Of a stretch of 64,000 nucleotides of DNA, positions 16,332 through 26,062 are shown in pieces; within the stretch, counting starts at the first letter, position 1, and each line of letters starts with the position of its first letter. The translations under genes and the position numbers were made by a program. The notes under the pieces were generated by a model, which worked only from the letters and a program-made list of their open reading frames with translations, was not told the DNA's origin and ran no database searches. Location of the stretch: contig NZ_AUDY01000011.1 of NCBI RefSeq assembly GCF_000425705.1, positions 124,001 through 188,000 on the forward strand. The letters run 5' to 3'. This stretch comes from Halobacillus kuroshimensis DSM 18393 (GTDB lineage: Bacteria; Bacillota; Bacilli; Bacillales; Halobacillaceae).

Positions 16332-18236
16332 ATGATTTCTAAATGGAAAGCTAAATTGGAAGACCCCGCCAATAAGAAAAAAGTAATGATTTATGGAGCG
16401 GTGATGGCTGTTTTCTGGCTGAAGATGTATATCATCCAGAGCTGCATCTTCAACCTTGACGTTGAAAACTTCAATGAAGCCTTAATTCTGGCCTTCAACC
16501 CACTCAGCAGTATTTTTCTTTTATTTGGTGTAGGGATTCTGCTTGCCGGCCGTAAAGGTATGCTGGCCATGTATATTGTCGGATCGCTTTTATTATATTT
16601 TAACGTCTTATTTTACAGAGAATACTCTGATTTCCTAACCATTCCTATGCTAGGGCAGGCGGCAAACCTTGCCGGGCTCGGAGGGAGTATTACAGATATT
16701 CTTTCGTGGACAGACATTTTCTTGTTTGTCGATATTTTTGCAGCGGCCTTTCTTTTGTTCTATTTGAACGGGAAGCGCCTGACTTCTTTCCAGCCGAAGC
16801 GTAAAGAAGGTTTCATTCTTGCGGCGCTGGCCATCCCTTTGTTCATCGTGAATATCGGATGGGCGCAGACGGAGCGTACAGAACTACTGCAGCGGGCCTT
16901 TGACCGCAATATGCTGGTGAAATATATCGGCGTTCTGAACTTCCACGCGTATGACATTGTGCTTCAAGGGCAGACCGAAGCGAAAAAGACGTTCGCGGAC
17001 AGCAACGAACTCGTTCCGGTTCTCAATTATTTGAACGAAACGAAGTCCGGTGCAGGTGAAGAAATGGAAGGAGCAGCGGAAGGTAAGAACGTCATCCTTC
17101 TTTCGCTGGAGAGTACGCAGACGTTTGTTGTGGATAACACATTGAACGGGGAAGAATTGACTCCTTATTTCAATGATTTGAAAGAAGAAGGAGCTTATTT
17201 CAGCAACTTTTACCACCAAGTGAAACAGGGGCGTACGTCCGATTCTGAGTTTCTGCTCGATAACTCTCTCTATGGACTGAACCGTGGAGCGGCTTTCTTT
17301 ACCCATTCAGGTAATGAGTATGAGGCCACTCCGGAAGTTCTTGATAAGGAAGGCTATACGTCATCAGTTATGCACGCCAATGATGCGACTTTCTGGAACC
17401 GGAACGTCATGTACGATTCTCTCGGGTATGATCGTTTCTATTCGAAGAAAGACTATGATGTCACCGAAGAGAAGTCCCACAGCTGGGGTTACTTGGATGA
17501 ATACTTCTTTGAGGATTCCTTAGCGAAAATGGAAGAGATGGAAGAGCCGTTCTACAACAAGATGATCACGCTCACCAACCACCATCCCTTTACTCTTCCG
17601 GAAGATAAACAGCTGATTGAAAAAGGAGAAACATCCAGTCAGACGCTGAACAACTACTTCCAGACCATCCGATACCAGGATGAGGCATTGAAGCAGTTTG
17701 TGGAGGAATTCAAGCAGTCAGACCTCTATGACGACACGGTTCTCGTCATATACGGGGACCACTTCGGAATTTCTGAAAACCACCAGCAGGCGATGGGGGA
17801 ATATCTCGATAAAGATATTAACGATTACGAGCAGTTCCAGCTTCAACGAGTGCCGCTTCTAATGATTGGAGAAGGCATTGAAGGTAAGGAATATGACACG
17901 GTAGGCGGCCAGATTGACCTGCGTCCGACCTTGATGAATATGCTCGGTGTAGAAGATGACAACCCGATCCAGTTCGGTCAGGACCTTTTCAATGAGGACC
18001 GCCAGGAGCTGATGGTCACACGTGACGGCAACTTCGCCAACGAAGAATATGTCGGCGTCAACGGCACCTGCTATGACCGGGAAACCGGTGAAGAGGTCGA
18101 AGACGCGGCCTGCGGAGAAGGCTTTGAACAGGCAGAAGAGGAACTGGCCTTGTCTGATTCCGTCGTATATGGAGACCTGCTGCGTTATCTGGATGAAACA
18201 GAGATGATTGAAGAAGAAGAGACGACTGATCAATAA
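16332..18236 (+). CDS. ltaS: Lipoteichoic acid synthase
   Basis: A 634-residue polyglycerolphosphate synthase. Five N-terminal membrane segments (residues 20-190) are followed by an extracellular sulfatase-like domain. The catalytic Thr302 is in QGRTSDSEF, metal ligands are in LLSLESTQTF, and LTNHHPF and YGDHFGIS carry the late His and Asp residues. It polymerises lipoteichoic acid from phosphatidylglycerol on the outer face of the membrane. The start follows CGGAGGTT. The C-terminal tail is very acidic (EEEETTDQ), as expected for a halophile's surface protein. Confidence 0.95.
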   Translation: MISKWKAKLEDPANKKKVMIYGAVMAVFWLKMYIIQSCIFNLDVENFNEALILAFNPLSSIFLLFGVGILLAGRKGMLAMYIVGSLLLYFNVLFYREYSDFLTIPMLGQAANLAGLGGSITDILSWTDIFLFVDIFAAAFLLFYLNGKRLTSFQPKRKEGFILAALAIPLFIVNIGWAQTERTELLQRAFDRNMLVKYIGVLNFHAYDIVLQGQTEAKKTFADSNELVPVLNYLNETKSGAGEEMEGAAEGKNVILLSLESTQTFVVDNTLNGEELTPYFNDLKEEGAYFSNFYHQVKQGRTSDSEFLLDNSLYGLNRGAAFFTHSGNEYEATPEVLDKEGYTSSVMHANDATFWNRNVMYDSLGYDRFYSKKDYDVTEEKSHSWGYLDEYFFEDSLAKMEEMEEPFYNKMITLTNHHPFTLPEDKQLIEKGETSSQTLNNYFQTIRYQDEALKQFVEEFKQSDLYDDTVLVIYGDHFGISENHQQAMGEYLDKDINDYEQFQLQRVPLLMIGEGIEGKEYDTVGGQIDLRPTLMNMLGVEDDNPIQFGQDLFNEDRQELMVTRDGNFANEEYVGVNGTCYDRETGEEVEDAACGEGFEQAEEELALSDSVVYGDLLRYLDETEMIEEEETTDQ

Positions 18237-18249
18237 AAATAGAGAAGAA

Positions 18250-18283
18250 AGAGTCTGCATACATGTATGCAGACTCTTTTTTT
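18250..18283 (+). terminator. Terminator of ltaS
   Basis: AGAGTCTGCATACA and TGTATGCAGACTCT form a perfect palindrome, followed by TTTTTT. Confidence 0.94.
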
Positions 18284-18407
18284 GTGCTGTGTTTTTCTTG
18301 ATGGACCACTTATGAATATGCCTCAGCATGCTTGAAGCTCCGCCAGACGGGTATCGTACAATAGGTTGCGTTATACAAAAGTACGTAAAAGGAAGGGGCA
18401 CAGAATC

Positions 18408-20027
18408 ATGTCTTCCGTTATTGAAACAGATGTGATCGTCATCGGTGCCGGACCTACCGGATTGATGGCGGCCAATGAACTGAAAAAGCATGGCGTCGAT
18501 TTCATCTGTCTGGAGAAGCGCGAAGCACCATCCGATCTCTCAAAAGCGCTCGGTATCCAGGCACGGACGATGGAAATGTTTGAGCTTCTTGGTGTGCACA
18601 AGGAATTTCTCGAAAAAGGCTATCCAGGTCCCGGGGCTAAGCTTCATCTTGGTGGAGAGAACGCTTCCGTTGTGGAACTGTACCATATTGAAAGCCGTTA
18701 TCCTTACCTCTTGATCCTCCCTCAGAGTGAAACAGAAAAAATCCTGGAAAGCCATCTCGCCTCGCTCGGTGGTACAGTCGATCGGGAACACGATGTCATG
18801 GATGTCCATCAGGATGAAACGGGCGTATACGTCAAGGCGTCCTGTAACGGGGAAGTGAAGGAATATAAAGCGGACTATTTAATTGCTGCGGACGGTGCAC
18901 ATAGTAAAGTGCGGGATGCGCTCAATATTGATTTTGAAGGAAAAGACGAAGGGTACACCTTTTTCCTTGGTGATGTGGACGTTCCAGGACTTGAAGAAAT
19001 TTTTATTCATATGCATTTGAATGACCGTGGAGCTGTTGCCTTCTTTCCTTACAAAGACGGGAGTTACCGGGTGGTCGGTTTTGACCGCGCCAGGCAGGGG
19101 CTTCCTCACAAAGATGAGTTGACGTTGGAAGAACTGCAGGACAGCGTCAATACGGTCCTGAAATATTCCTACCGTCTTGAAAACCCGACATGGCTTTCCT
19201 ATTTTGGTACCGCTCACCGTCAGGTCCCCGATTATCGGAAAAACCGGGTGTTTTTTGTTGGAGATGCGGCTCATATCCACAACCCGTTCGGAGGCCAGGG
19301 GATGAATCTCGGCCTGCAGGACGCTTCCAACCTGGGCTGGAAGCTGGCTTCAGTATTGAAAGGCTATGCTGCAGATTCGTTCCTGGACAGTTATCAGGAT
19401 GAACGCTTTCCTATTGGGAAGGATGTTTTGAAAGAAACGTCCCGGATGTTGAAAGTCGTGAATCTGGAGGGAACCCAGGGGAAAGTCCGCAACTGGGCTG
19501 GAAAGGCAGCGCTGACTCAGGACTGGGTGCAGCAGAGGATCGCCAATCATCTATCCAATATTTATAACGAATATGAAAAAGTGAAAAGGAATAAAAAGCT
19601 GAAGGATTCCACCCTGCCGCGTAAAGCGCTCCAAGCCGGCCGCCGTGTACCTGATCATCTTTTGTTTTTCGATGGAGCGAAGGATGAGAGGCTGTATCCG
19701 TTCATCTGCGACTATGGATTTGTCTGTCTGATTTATATTGATGCCCAGCATCAGGATGTCATAGATTATGCGTACACATTTGCGGAAAAAGTGAATGACC
19801 AGTACCAAGGGCTGATGAAGATATTCCTTGTGGCTAAAGGGGGGACTGTCCATACGGACGGTGATGATCTACCGATTATTTATGATGTCCACAGGCACAT
19901 GGAACGGAAGCTCGGCATGGAAAAAGGAAGTGTGCTTTTGATCCGGCCGGATGGACATGTCGCCTTTCATGACACATCTATGGATGAAGAGAGGACGCTT
20001 GAGAAACTGCACCAGCTTTTTCAATAA
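18408..20027 (+). CDS. FAD-dependent aromatic monooxygenase (phenol hydroxylase type)
   Basis: A 539-residue class A flavoprotein monooxygenase. The dinucleotide-binding VIGAGPTGLMAANEL is at residues 10-24, the DG region is AADGAHSKVRDAL, and FVGDAAHIHNPFGGQGMNLGLQD is the second FAD motif. Residues after 390 form the thioredoxin-like C-terminal domain found in phenol hydroxylases and PheA/TfdB enzymes (DHLLFFDGAKDERLYPF). It probably hydroxylates an aromatic compound with NADPH and O2. The start at 18408 follows AAGGAAGGGG; the upstream codons read as leader. Confidence 0.88.
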   Translation: MSSVIETDVIVIGAGPTGLMAANELKKHGVDFICLEKREAPSDLSKALGIQARTMEMFELLGVHKEFLEKGYPGPGAKLHLGGENASVVELYHIESRYPYLLILPQSETEKILESHLASLGGTVDREHDVMDVHQDETGVYVKASCNGEVKEYKADYLIAADGAHSKVRDALNIDFEGKDEGYTFFLGDVDVPGLEEIFIHMHLNDRGAVAFFPYKDGSYRVVGFDRARQGLPHKDELTLEELQDSVNTVLKYSYRLENPTWLSYFGTAHRQVPDYRKNRVFFVGDAAHIHNPFGGQGMNLGLQDASNLGWKLASVLKGYAADSFLDSYQDERFPIGKDVLKETSRMLKVVNLEGTQGKVRNWAGKAALTQDWVQQRIANHLSNIYNEYEKVKRNKKLKDSTLPRKALQAGRRVPDHLLFFDGAKDERLYPFICDYGFVCLIYIDAQHQDVIDYAYTFAEKVNDQYQGLMKIFLVAKGGTVHTDGDDLPIIYDVHRHMERKLGMEKGSVLLIRPDGHVAFHDTSMDEERTLEKLHQLFQ

Positions 20028-20035
20028 GCGAGAAA

Positions 20036-20066
20036 GGAAACCCGCTTCTATTAGAAGCGGGTTTCC
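20036..20066 (+). terminator. Terminator of the monooxygenase gene
   Basis: GGAAACCCGCTTC and GAAGCGGGTTTCC pair around TATTA. The U-tract is short (TTTCC), so its strength is less certain. Confidence 0.75.
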
Positions 20067-20263
20067 GCTCGTGGAATCACCTTTTTTCTTAATGATCGAA
20101 AATGAATTTTCGTCCTCTGCTGTGTGGATTGGTGGGGCTTACATGGAGATGCCGCCCTTTTCACTTTTGAAACATTCCTATATAATTTCTTCTCGTAGAT
20201 AAAACTAACGTGAACTCATGTACTCCCATTCAAAACCATGACGAACGTATAGGAGCATCTGAA

Positions 20264-22498
20264 ATGAAGAACATATGGAAAATATTCAGCAGAGACTGGA
20301 AAAATACCGCCACGAACTGGGTAGCGTTAATACTGATTCTTGGACTCGCTGTCCTCCCTTCCCTGTATGCCTGGTTCAACATCAAAGCATCGTGGGACCC
20401 TTACAGTCAGACGGACCAGCTGCCTGTGGCCGTGGTCAATGAAGACCAGGGGGCTGTTGTCCGGGATAAGGATATCGATGTCGGTCAGGAATTGGTGGAT
20501 AACTTAAAGGATGAAGACAGTTTCGACTGGCAGTTTACCGATCGCGGTGAGGCGATGGATAAACTGGAGTACGGAGACTACTATGCCGTCATTGTCATTC
20601 CAGAGACTTTTTCTGAACACTTAGGAACGGTCGTGGAAGGGAATCCGGAAAAGTCGGAAGTGCAGTACTATGTCAACGAAAAGATTAATGCCATTGCCCC
20701 TAAAATTACTGAAAAAGGAGCCACGGTGCTGGTCGATCAAATTACCAGTCAGTTCATCTCGGAAGTGAACGGTACCGTTGCCGATCTGTTCAACGATCTT
20801 GGGCTTGAACTGGAGAACGATCTGCCGGATATCAAGCGCTTTGAAGAATATATTTTCAAGTTGGAAGAGAATCTGCCTGAAATTTATCAATTGATTTCCG
20901 ACGCGTATGATGATTCGCAGAATGCTTCCTCCATCATCAAAGATGTGCAGGGGCTCATTCCGCAGGCTGAGCAGGCGGCAGGGGATGGATTAAGCACAAT
21001 TGATGAAACGACGGCGTTTATTGACGATGCCGAACAGCGGTTGAACGAGCTCTCTCCGCAGGTAAAGGAAGATTTAAGCGCGGCACAGCAGACGGCTGAG
21101 GACGTGAACGCCTTCTTGAAGGATGTCCAGTCGGTCGATGTGAATGTCGATTCCATTGGTGAAATCCGTAGTCAAATCAATGATCAGACAAGTCAGTCCT
21201 TGGAAGAAATTGCGGCGGTCGAGCAGCTTCTCCAACAAGTGAAGGAACAACAGCAGACTAATCAAGTGAATGAAGAAAATCAGGAAGACAATGGGGAAGA
21301 GAGCAGTGAAGAAAGCACACCGCAGCCATCCCCGCAGATTCCTGAGGAAACGATTGATCAGGCGATTGCTGATGTCCAGGCGATAGAAGAAGCTCTCACG
21401 GCCATCCAGGAGGACAGCAGTCAGATTGGTGACCGATTGTCAGAAGCTCAGCAGAACATCGATCAGACCCTTGCCTCCCTTGAAGAAAAATCAGGGGAAA
21501 CGGCGGACCAGATTGATGCGTTCTTAAAAGAATATAACGAAAACATCGAGCCGCAGGTACTGTCTGAAATCGACAAAGCTCAAAGCACGCTTGCGGACGC
21601 CCGATCAATTTTGGTGGATGTCCAATCGACGGTTCCTGAAGTCGAGCGCATCCTGAACAGTACGGAAGGCAATATTGCTGAAGGTCAGGATATCCTGGAA
21701 TATATGATGAATGAATATCCGTACGTCAATCAAAAAGTGAATGAAATGGCGGATCGGATACGTGATATCCAGGGAGAAACAGATATCAATGAAATCATCG
21801 ATCTTCTGAAAAATGACCCGGCCGCAGAAGAAAACTTTTTTGAAGAACCGGTCACCTTAAGTAAGAACGCCCTGTTCCCGATTGAAAACTACGGAACAGG
21901 TATGACGCCTTTCTATACGGTACTGTCCCTGTGGGTCGGTGCACTGCTTCTGGTGTCGTTACTGTCTACGGATCCGGTCAACCTTCAGGAATACCGGAGT
22001 TATGAGCAGTACTTCGGAAAACTTGCGACATTTGTGAGTATCGGATTCCTGCAGACGCTTGTCGTCACGCTCGGAAACGTATTCCTGCTTGATATCGGTG
22101 TGGCTGAAGTTGTTCCATTTGTCCTGTTCGGTCTGCTGATCAGCTTTGTGTTTATGACGGTTGTCTTTACTCTTGTATCCGTTCTTGGAGACGTCGGAAA
22201 AGCCGGAGCAATTGTCATGCTCGTCCTGCAGATTGCCGGGTCGGGAGGAACGTATCCCGTTGCGCTTCTTCCGGAGTTTTTCCAGACGATTCATCCATTC
22301 CTTCCGTTTTCCTACGCCATCGATCTGATGCGGGAAGCGGTCGGAGGTATTGTGCCGGCCCGAGTCGAAACAGACTTGGTGTTCCTCAGTTTATTCGGCG
22401 GGGTATTTCTTTTAATCGGCGTCTTTCTGAAAGGACCGCTGCATAAGCGGACAAGACAGGTGAAGGCTAAATCGAGGGAATCCGGACTGTTCCATTAA
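20264..22498 (+). CDS. YhgE/Pip family membrane protein
   Basis: A 744-residue protein with the YhgE/Pip layout. One N-terminal membrane segment (residues 20-40, VLPSLYAWFNIKASWDPY) is followed by a roughly 500-residue extracellular part with long helical and Gln/Glu-rich stretches, and then five or six membrane segments at the C-terminus, ABC-2-permease-like. Pip of Lactococcus is a phage receptor; YhgE relatives include type VII-associated and export proteins. The start at 20264 follows ATAGGAG. The next gene begins 18 bases after the stop. Confidence 0.9.
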   Translation: MKNIWKIFSRDWKNTATNWVALILILGLAVLPSLYAWFNIKASWDPYSQTDQLPVAVVNEDQGAVVRDKDIDVGQELVDNLKDEDSFDWQFTDRGEAMDKLEYGDYYAVIVIPETFSEHLGTVVEGNPEKSEVQYYVNEKINAIAPKITEKGATVLVDQITSQFISEVNGTVADLFNDLGLELENDLPDIKRFEEYIFKLEENLPEIYQLISDAYDDSQNASSIIKDVQGLIPQAEQAAGDGLSTIDETTAFIDDAEQRLNELSPQVKEDLSAAQQTAEDVNAFLKDVQSVDVNVDSIGEIRSQINDQTSQSLEEIAAVEQLLQQVKEQQQTNQVNEENQEDNGEESSEESTPQPSPQIPEETIDQAIADVQAIEEALTAIQEDSSQIGDRLSEAQQNIDQTLASLEEKSGETADQIDAFLKEYNENIEPQVLSEIDKAQSTLADARSILVDVQSTVPEVERILNSTEGNIAEGQDILEYMMNEYPYVNQKVNEMADRIRDIQGETDINEIIDLLKNDPAAEENFFEEPVTLSKNALFPIENYGTGMTPFYTVLSLWVGALLLVSLLSTDPVNLQEYRSYEQYFGKLATFVSIGFLQTLVVTLGNVFLLDIGVAEVVPFVLFGLLISFVFMTVVFTLVSVLGDVGKAGAIVMLVLQIAGSGGTYPVALLPEFFQTIHPFLPFSYAIDLMREAVGGIVPARVETDLVFLSLFGGVFLLIGVFLKGPLHKRTRQVKAKSRESGLFH

Positions 22499-22516
22499 CA
22501 CAAAAGGAGAGGTCGT

Positions 22517-22870
22517 ATGAAACTTGTAGATATATACCGAGTGAAAACGTATGTGATTCCTGAGTATGTTGAAAACGTCATTCAAAGTGTGCTGAGTGTG
22601 GATGATCTGCAGGTCGGTCAGTATAAGAATGTGATGTGGCAGACGAAGGATGGGATGGAGCAGTTTGTCCCCTCCGGCACAGCAGTACCTACGGAAGGGA
22701 AAAAAGGAGAAATAGAGAGGGTGACCTCGTTGCGAATTGAATTTTCCATACCGAGAGATGAAGATCTGCTGACCAAAGTGATTGAGCAGGGCATTTACGC
22801 CGCTCACCCATGGGATGAGCCGGTCGTGCAGGTAACGGAAGAACGAGAGGCCAGAAAGCATGAATCATGA
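22517..22870 (+). CDS. NIF3/YqfO C-terminal-like (CutA-fold) protein
   Basis: A 117-residue protein resembling the free-standing PII/CutA-like insertion domain of NIF3/YqfO. The sequence starts YRVKTYVIPEYVENVIQSVL, contains GQYKNVMWQTKDGMEQFVPS, and ends KVIEQGIYAAHPWDEPVVQV, whose AAHPWDEP part is a family hallmark. Its function is unknown; a metal or nucleotide sensor role is possible. The ribosome site is AAAGGAGAGG. It probably shares a transcript with the YhgE gene. Confidence 0.82.
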   Translation: MKLVDIYRVKTYVIPEYVENVIQSVLSVDDLQVGQYKNVMWQTKDGMEQFVPSGTAVPTEGKKGEIERVTSLRIEFSIPRDEDLLTKVIEQGIYAAHPWDEPVVQVTEEREARKHES

Positions 22871-22875
22871 TTGAA

Positions 22876-22909
22876 AAAGCCGCTTACGTCATCAGACGTA
22901 AGCGGCTTT
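22876..22909 (+). terminator. Terminator A of a near-identical pair
   Basis: AAAGCCGCTTACGTC and GACGTAAGCGGCTTT pair around ATCA. Nearly the same hairpin recurs at 23246, on the other side of the repeat element. Confidence 0.85.
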
Positions 22910-22929
22910 CAGTTTGTAAACAAGTCCAG

Positions 22930-23220
22930 TGTTTTTCTAGTACCTGCACCGTTGCTGGGTAGAGGGTAATCTTTTTTATCTTCTTATAATCAGCTGTCAT
23001 CAGCGTTTGTTTCGGACCATTGTCATTTCCACCCGAACGACAATTACGCCGTAAGTGCAGCTCTTTTGAATCTGCGAAGCTAAGCTCAAATCGTCCTTCT
23101 CTCATAAGATACCCATTTTCCTTCGTATGTGCTGTACTTTTGGCGCGAGGAGCGTGCGGCAAGCATCCACCGATAAGCGGAACGTGACCACTACCCGGAC
23201 ATACAGACAACTCTACTGGA
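22930..23220 (-). repeat. Dispersed convergent-junction element, copy 1 (inner hairpin deleted)
   Basis: Read on the minus strand, the element starts GTAGAGTTGTCTGTATGTCC, continues GTTCCGCTTATCGGTGGATG-CTTGCCGC, and then jumps straight to ACGCTCC. The 110-base hairpin core present in copies 2-4 is therefore missing. The tail is shared with copy 4 (CTTCGC...TTCAAAAGA and CTAGAAAAA). Two convergent genes flank it. Confidence 0.75.
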
Positions 23221-23245
23221 TGACATGTATGATTTCTACAGCGTG

Positions 23246-23282
23246 AAAGCCGCTCACGTTATGGAACGTAAGCGGCTTTTTT
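23246..23282 (-). terminator. Terminator B of the pair, after the TetR gene
   Basis: AAAGCCGCTCACGTT pairs with AACGTAAGCGGCTTT, with one C-A mismatch in the stem. The 3' arm is the same as in the hairpin at 22876. It overlaps the end of the minus-strand TetR gene by two bases. Confidence 0.8.
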
Positions 23283-23847
23283 AATCGAAATGGGAAAGGC
23301 CATGGAGGATGAAATGATTGACCATGACTGCCATTTCCTCAGGCGGCTGGTCCATGTCATTCTGGATCCAGTCTTTAATCACGTGGATGACGCCGCTGAT
23401 GACAAACGTACTGACGTACTCGGATTCCTGTTTGGAAATGACTTTATCCGATGTTAAGTTATCCAGCATGAACCCCCTTGTCAGGTTCATCATCCGTTTT
23501 TCGAAGGATGGTGCCGCTTCTCCTTTCAGCAGGGTCTGAAAAATCAGCTTATTTTCAAGCACGTACGATAGGATCTTCTCCGTCATCTGAATCGACTCTT
23601 CTTCAAGCTCATGATCATATTGACTGAGATAGGTGTTCATATCCGCTGTAATTTCCTCTTCAATCCGCCCGAGCAGGTCATACTGATCGGAATAGTGGGT
23701 GTAGAACGTGGAACGATTGATGTCCGCCCGCGCGCAGATCTCTTTTACGGTAATGTCAGCGATCGGCTTCTCATTCAGCAGATGGATCAGACTTTCCTTC
23801 AGTACATGGCGGGTATACTTTTTTCGACGGTCCATTTTTTCACTCAT
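23281..23847 (-). CDS. TetR-family regulator
   Basis: A 188-residue repressor. The N-terminal helix-turn-helix (RKKYTRHVLKESLIHLL...ITVKEICARADINRSTFYTHYSDQ) is well conserved. The C-terminal ligand domain ends HVIKDWIQNDMDQPPEEMA, as in the TetR_C type found beside YhgE and MMPL genes. The ribosome site is GGAGCC. It is divergent from the MMPL transporter gene, and inverted repeats of TGTTGGATA type lie between them, so it most likely represses that transporter and itself. Confidence 0.92.
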   Translation of the reverse strand: MSEKMDRRKKYTRHVLKESLIHLLNEKPIADITVKEICARADINRSTFYTHYSDQYDLLGRIEEEITADMNTYLSQYDHELEEESIQMTEKILSYVLENKLIFQTLLKGEAAPSFEKRMMNLTRGFMLDNLTSDKVISKQESEYVSTFVISGVIHVIKDWIQNDMDQPPEEMAVMVNHFILHGLSHFD

Positions 23848-23880
23848 AGCGGGGCTCCTTTTTTTACATTTTTATGACAA

Positions 23881-23908
23881 TCCAACATTCACATACAGGT
23901 ATGTTGGA
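23881..23908. promoter_or_regulatory. TetR operator, site 1
   Basis: TCCAACAT and ATGTTGGA are inverted around a 12-base centre. The half-site TGTTGGA recurs in site 2. Confidence 0.6.
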
Positions 23909-23934
23909 TAAATGACGAAAATTACAAAACTGTT

Positions 23935-23950
23935 TGTTGAATATCCAACA
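23935..23950. promoter_or_regulatory. TetR operator, site 2
   Basis: TGTTGAATATCCAACA is a 16-base palindrome with one mismatched pair, upstream of the MMPL gene. A -10-like AATAGTATAGT lies about 15 bases further on. Confidence 0.65.
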
Positions 23951-24008
23951 CGGTGTCAATAAAATAGTATAGTGTATGAATGGGAGATGCAAGAGAGGGT
24001 GACGTTTT

Positions 24009-26060
24009 ATCGGATGGACAGCACGAATCATAAAGCATAAAAAGAGTATTGTTCTTATCTTTGTCATACTTACGCTGTTAAGTGCGGCGGCTCAGTTCGC
24101 CGTGTCCGTCAACTACAATATGATTGACTACCTGCCTGAGGACGCTCCTTCAATTGAAGCGGTGGACATCATGGAGCAGGAATTCGATGAACCGGTGGAA
24201 AATGCCCGGGTCATGATTGAAGGTGTTTCGATCACTGAAGCACTCAGCTATAAACAGCAGCTGGAGGACGTGGATGGAGTCGGAAGTGTCACATGGCTCG
24301 ATGATATCATCGATGTGAAAGTACCGTTGGAGATGGCTTCTGCGGATACAGTTGAATCCTATTACCAGGATCAAAAAGCACTCTATTCCCTCCACATAGA
24401 AGAAGGGGAAGAAGTCGCAGCCACAGATGCGATTTATGAATTGATTGGAGAAGATAACGCGGTGGCTGGTGAAGCCGTCAACACAGCTGTGTCTCAGAAA
24501 ATGACAGGCAGTGAATCGATGTACGCAGCCGCACTGCTCGTTCCGATCATCATTTTGATTTTAATTTTATCAACGACATCATGGATGGAACCGGTCTTCT
24601 TCTTAGTCGCCATAGGTGTATCTGTCCTGATTAATTTAGGCACGAACATTTTCATTGGAGAAATATCCTTTGTCACGCAGTCGGTTGCTCCGATTTTACA
24701 GCTGGCCGTTTCGCTCGACTATGCGATATTCCTTCTCCACAGCTTTTCGGATTACCGCAGGGAAGTCGAAGATCCGAAGGAAGCGATGCAGCTGGCGATG
24801 AAGCGTTCTTTTCCGGCGATTGTCGCAAGTGCGTCCACAACTTTCTTTGGGTTTACCGCTCTAACCTTTATGGACTTTGGTATCGGGGCGGATCTCGGAT
24901 TGAACCTGCTGAAAGGAATTCTTCTCAGCTTTATCAGTGTCATGGTATTCCTGCCGGCGCTGACGATGATGTTTTATCACTGGATTGATAAGACCCAGCA
25001 CCGTCCGTTTGTTCCTGATTTCAAGGGAATCGGCCGTCACGTGATGAAGCTGCGTCTGCCGAGCTTTATCCTGCTGTTGATCATCATTGTGCCTGCTTTT
25101 CTGGCTCAAAATGAAACAAGTTTTATTTACGGAACAGGAGAACAGCCGGAAAACACAAGGGCCGGTCAGGATGTAGCCGCCATCCAGGATTCTTTTGGCA
25201 AAAATATCCCGATGGTTCTTCTCGTACCTGAAGGGGACCGGGCGAAAGAGGAAGAACTCGTGCAGGACCTGGATCAGCTTACAGATGTCTCCAGCGTCGT
25301 GTCCTATGTCAACATCGTCAGCCCCGCGATTCCGCCTGAGTACTTGGAAAAGTCGGTGACTGAAACGTTTTATTCCGAGCATTACGCTAGAATCACCTTA
25401 TATACGGAAACCGATGCAGAGGGGGAAAGAGCCTTTTCCCTTATTGAAGAGGTGAAGGAAACCGCAGATGGGTACTATGATGAGACACATCTGTTGGGGG
25501 AAAGCGTCACGTTGTATGATATGAAAAATATTGTGCAGAAGGATAACACCCTTGTGAACTGGCTGACAATCGCTGCGGTTGCTGCGGTATTGATTCTTAC
25601 GTTCCGGTCGGTTTCCATCCCGGTGGTCCTGCTCATTACGATTCAGGCCTCGGTATGGGTGAACCTCGCTTTTCCATATTTTATGGATACGCCGCTCGTC
25701 TACGTCGGGTATCTATTGATCAGCACGATTCAATTGGCGGCAACCGTGGACTATGCCATTTTATTTACGGAGAATTACAATCATCTCCGTAAAGACATGT
25801 CAGCTCTTGAGGCGATTAAGAAAACGATTGATGATAAGGTCTTCGCTATTTTTGTATCAGCTTCAATTTTGTCCAGTGTCGGCTTTATTTTATGGATGAC
25901 CTCCACGAACCCCATTGTATCGTCGATTGGTCTGCTGCTTGGGAGAGGAGCGCTGCTTGCGTTTCTGATGGTCGTGCTCGTCCTGCCTGCCCTGCTTGTG
26001 ATTTTGGACCGCGTGATTGAAAAAACGACTTGGAAAGCAAACTTTTATAAGGGGAAATGA
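24009..26060 (+). CDS. MMPL/RND-family transporter
   Basis: A roughly 683-residue RND transporter with two MMPL halves, each of one extracytoplasmic domain and five or six membrane segments. Motifs include LQLAVSLDYAIFLLHSF and its second-half copy IQLAATVDYAILFTENY. The start is odd: the first membrane helix (IVLIFVILTLLSAAAQFAV) is encoded upstream of the first in-frame GTG at 24102, yet no ATG, GTG or TTG exists between the stop at 24000 and there. An ATC nine bases after GAGAGGG is my tentative start. It is divergent from the TetR gene. Confidence 0.85.
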   Translation: MGWTARIIKHKKSIVLIFVILTLLSAAAQFAVSVNYNMIDYLPEDAPSIEAVDIMEQEFDEPVENARVMIEGVSITEALSYKQQLEDVDGVGSVTWLDDIIDVKVPLEMASADTVESYYQDQKALYSLHIEEGEEVAATDAIYELIGEDNAVAGEAVNTAVSQKMTGSESMYAAALLVPIIILILILSTTSWMEPVFFLVAIGVSVLINLGTNIFIGEISFVTQSVAPILQLAVSLDYAIFLLHSFSDYRREVEDPKEAMQLAMKRSFPAIVASASTTFFGFTALTFMDFGIGADLGLNLLKGILLSFISVMVFLPALTMMFYHWIDKTQHRPFVPDFKGIGRHVMKLRLPSFILLLIIIVPAFLAQNETSFIYGTGEQPENTRAGQDVAAIQDSFGKNIPMVLLVPEGDRAKEEELVQDLDQLTDVSSVVSYVNIVSPAIPPEYLEKSVTETFYSEHYARITLYTETDAEGERAFSLIEEVKETADGYYDETHLLGESVTLYDMKNIVQKDNTLVNWLTIAAVAAVLILTFRSVSIPVVLLITIQASVWVNLAFPYFMDTPLVYVGYLLISTIQLAATVDYAILFTENYNHLRKDMSALEAIKKTIDDKVFAIFVSASILSSVGFILWMTSTNPIVSSIGLLLGRGALLAFLMVVLVLPALLVILDRVIEKTTWKANFYKGK

Positions 26061-26062
26061 TA

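Noticed and set aside
22884-23210. Minus-strand ORF of 108 codons
   Set aside because: It reads through element copy 1 and the hairpin at 22876. It has no ribosome site and no protein-like composition.
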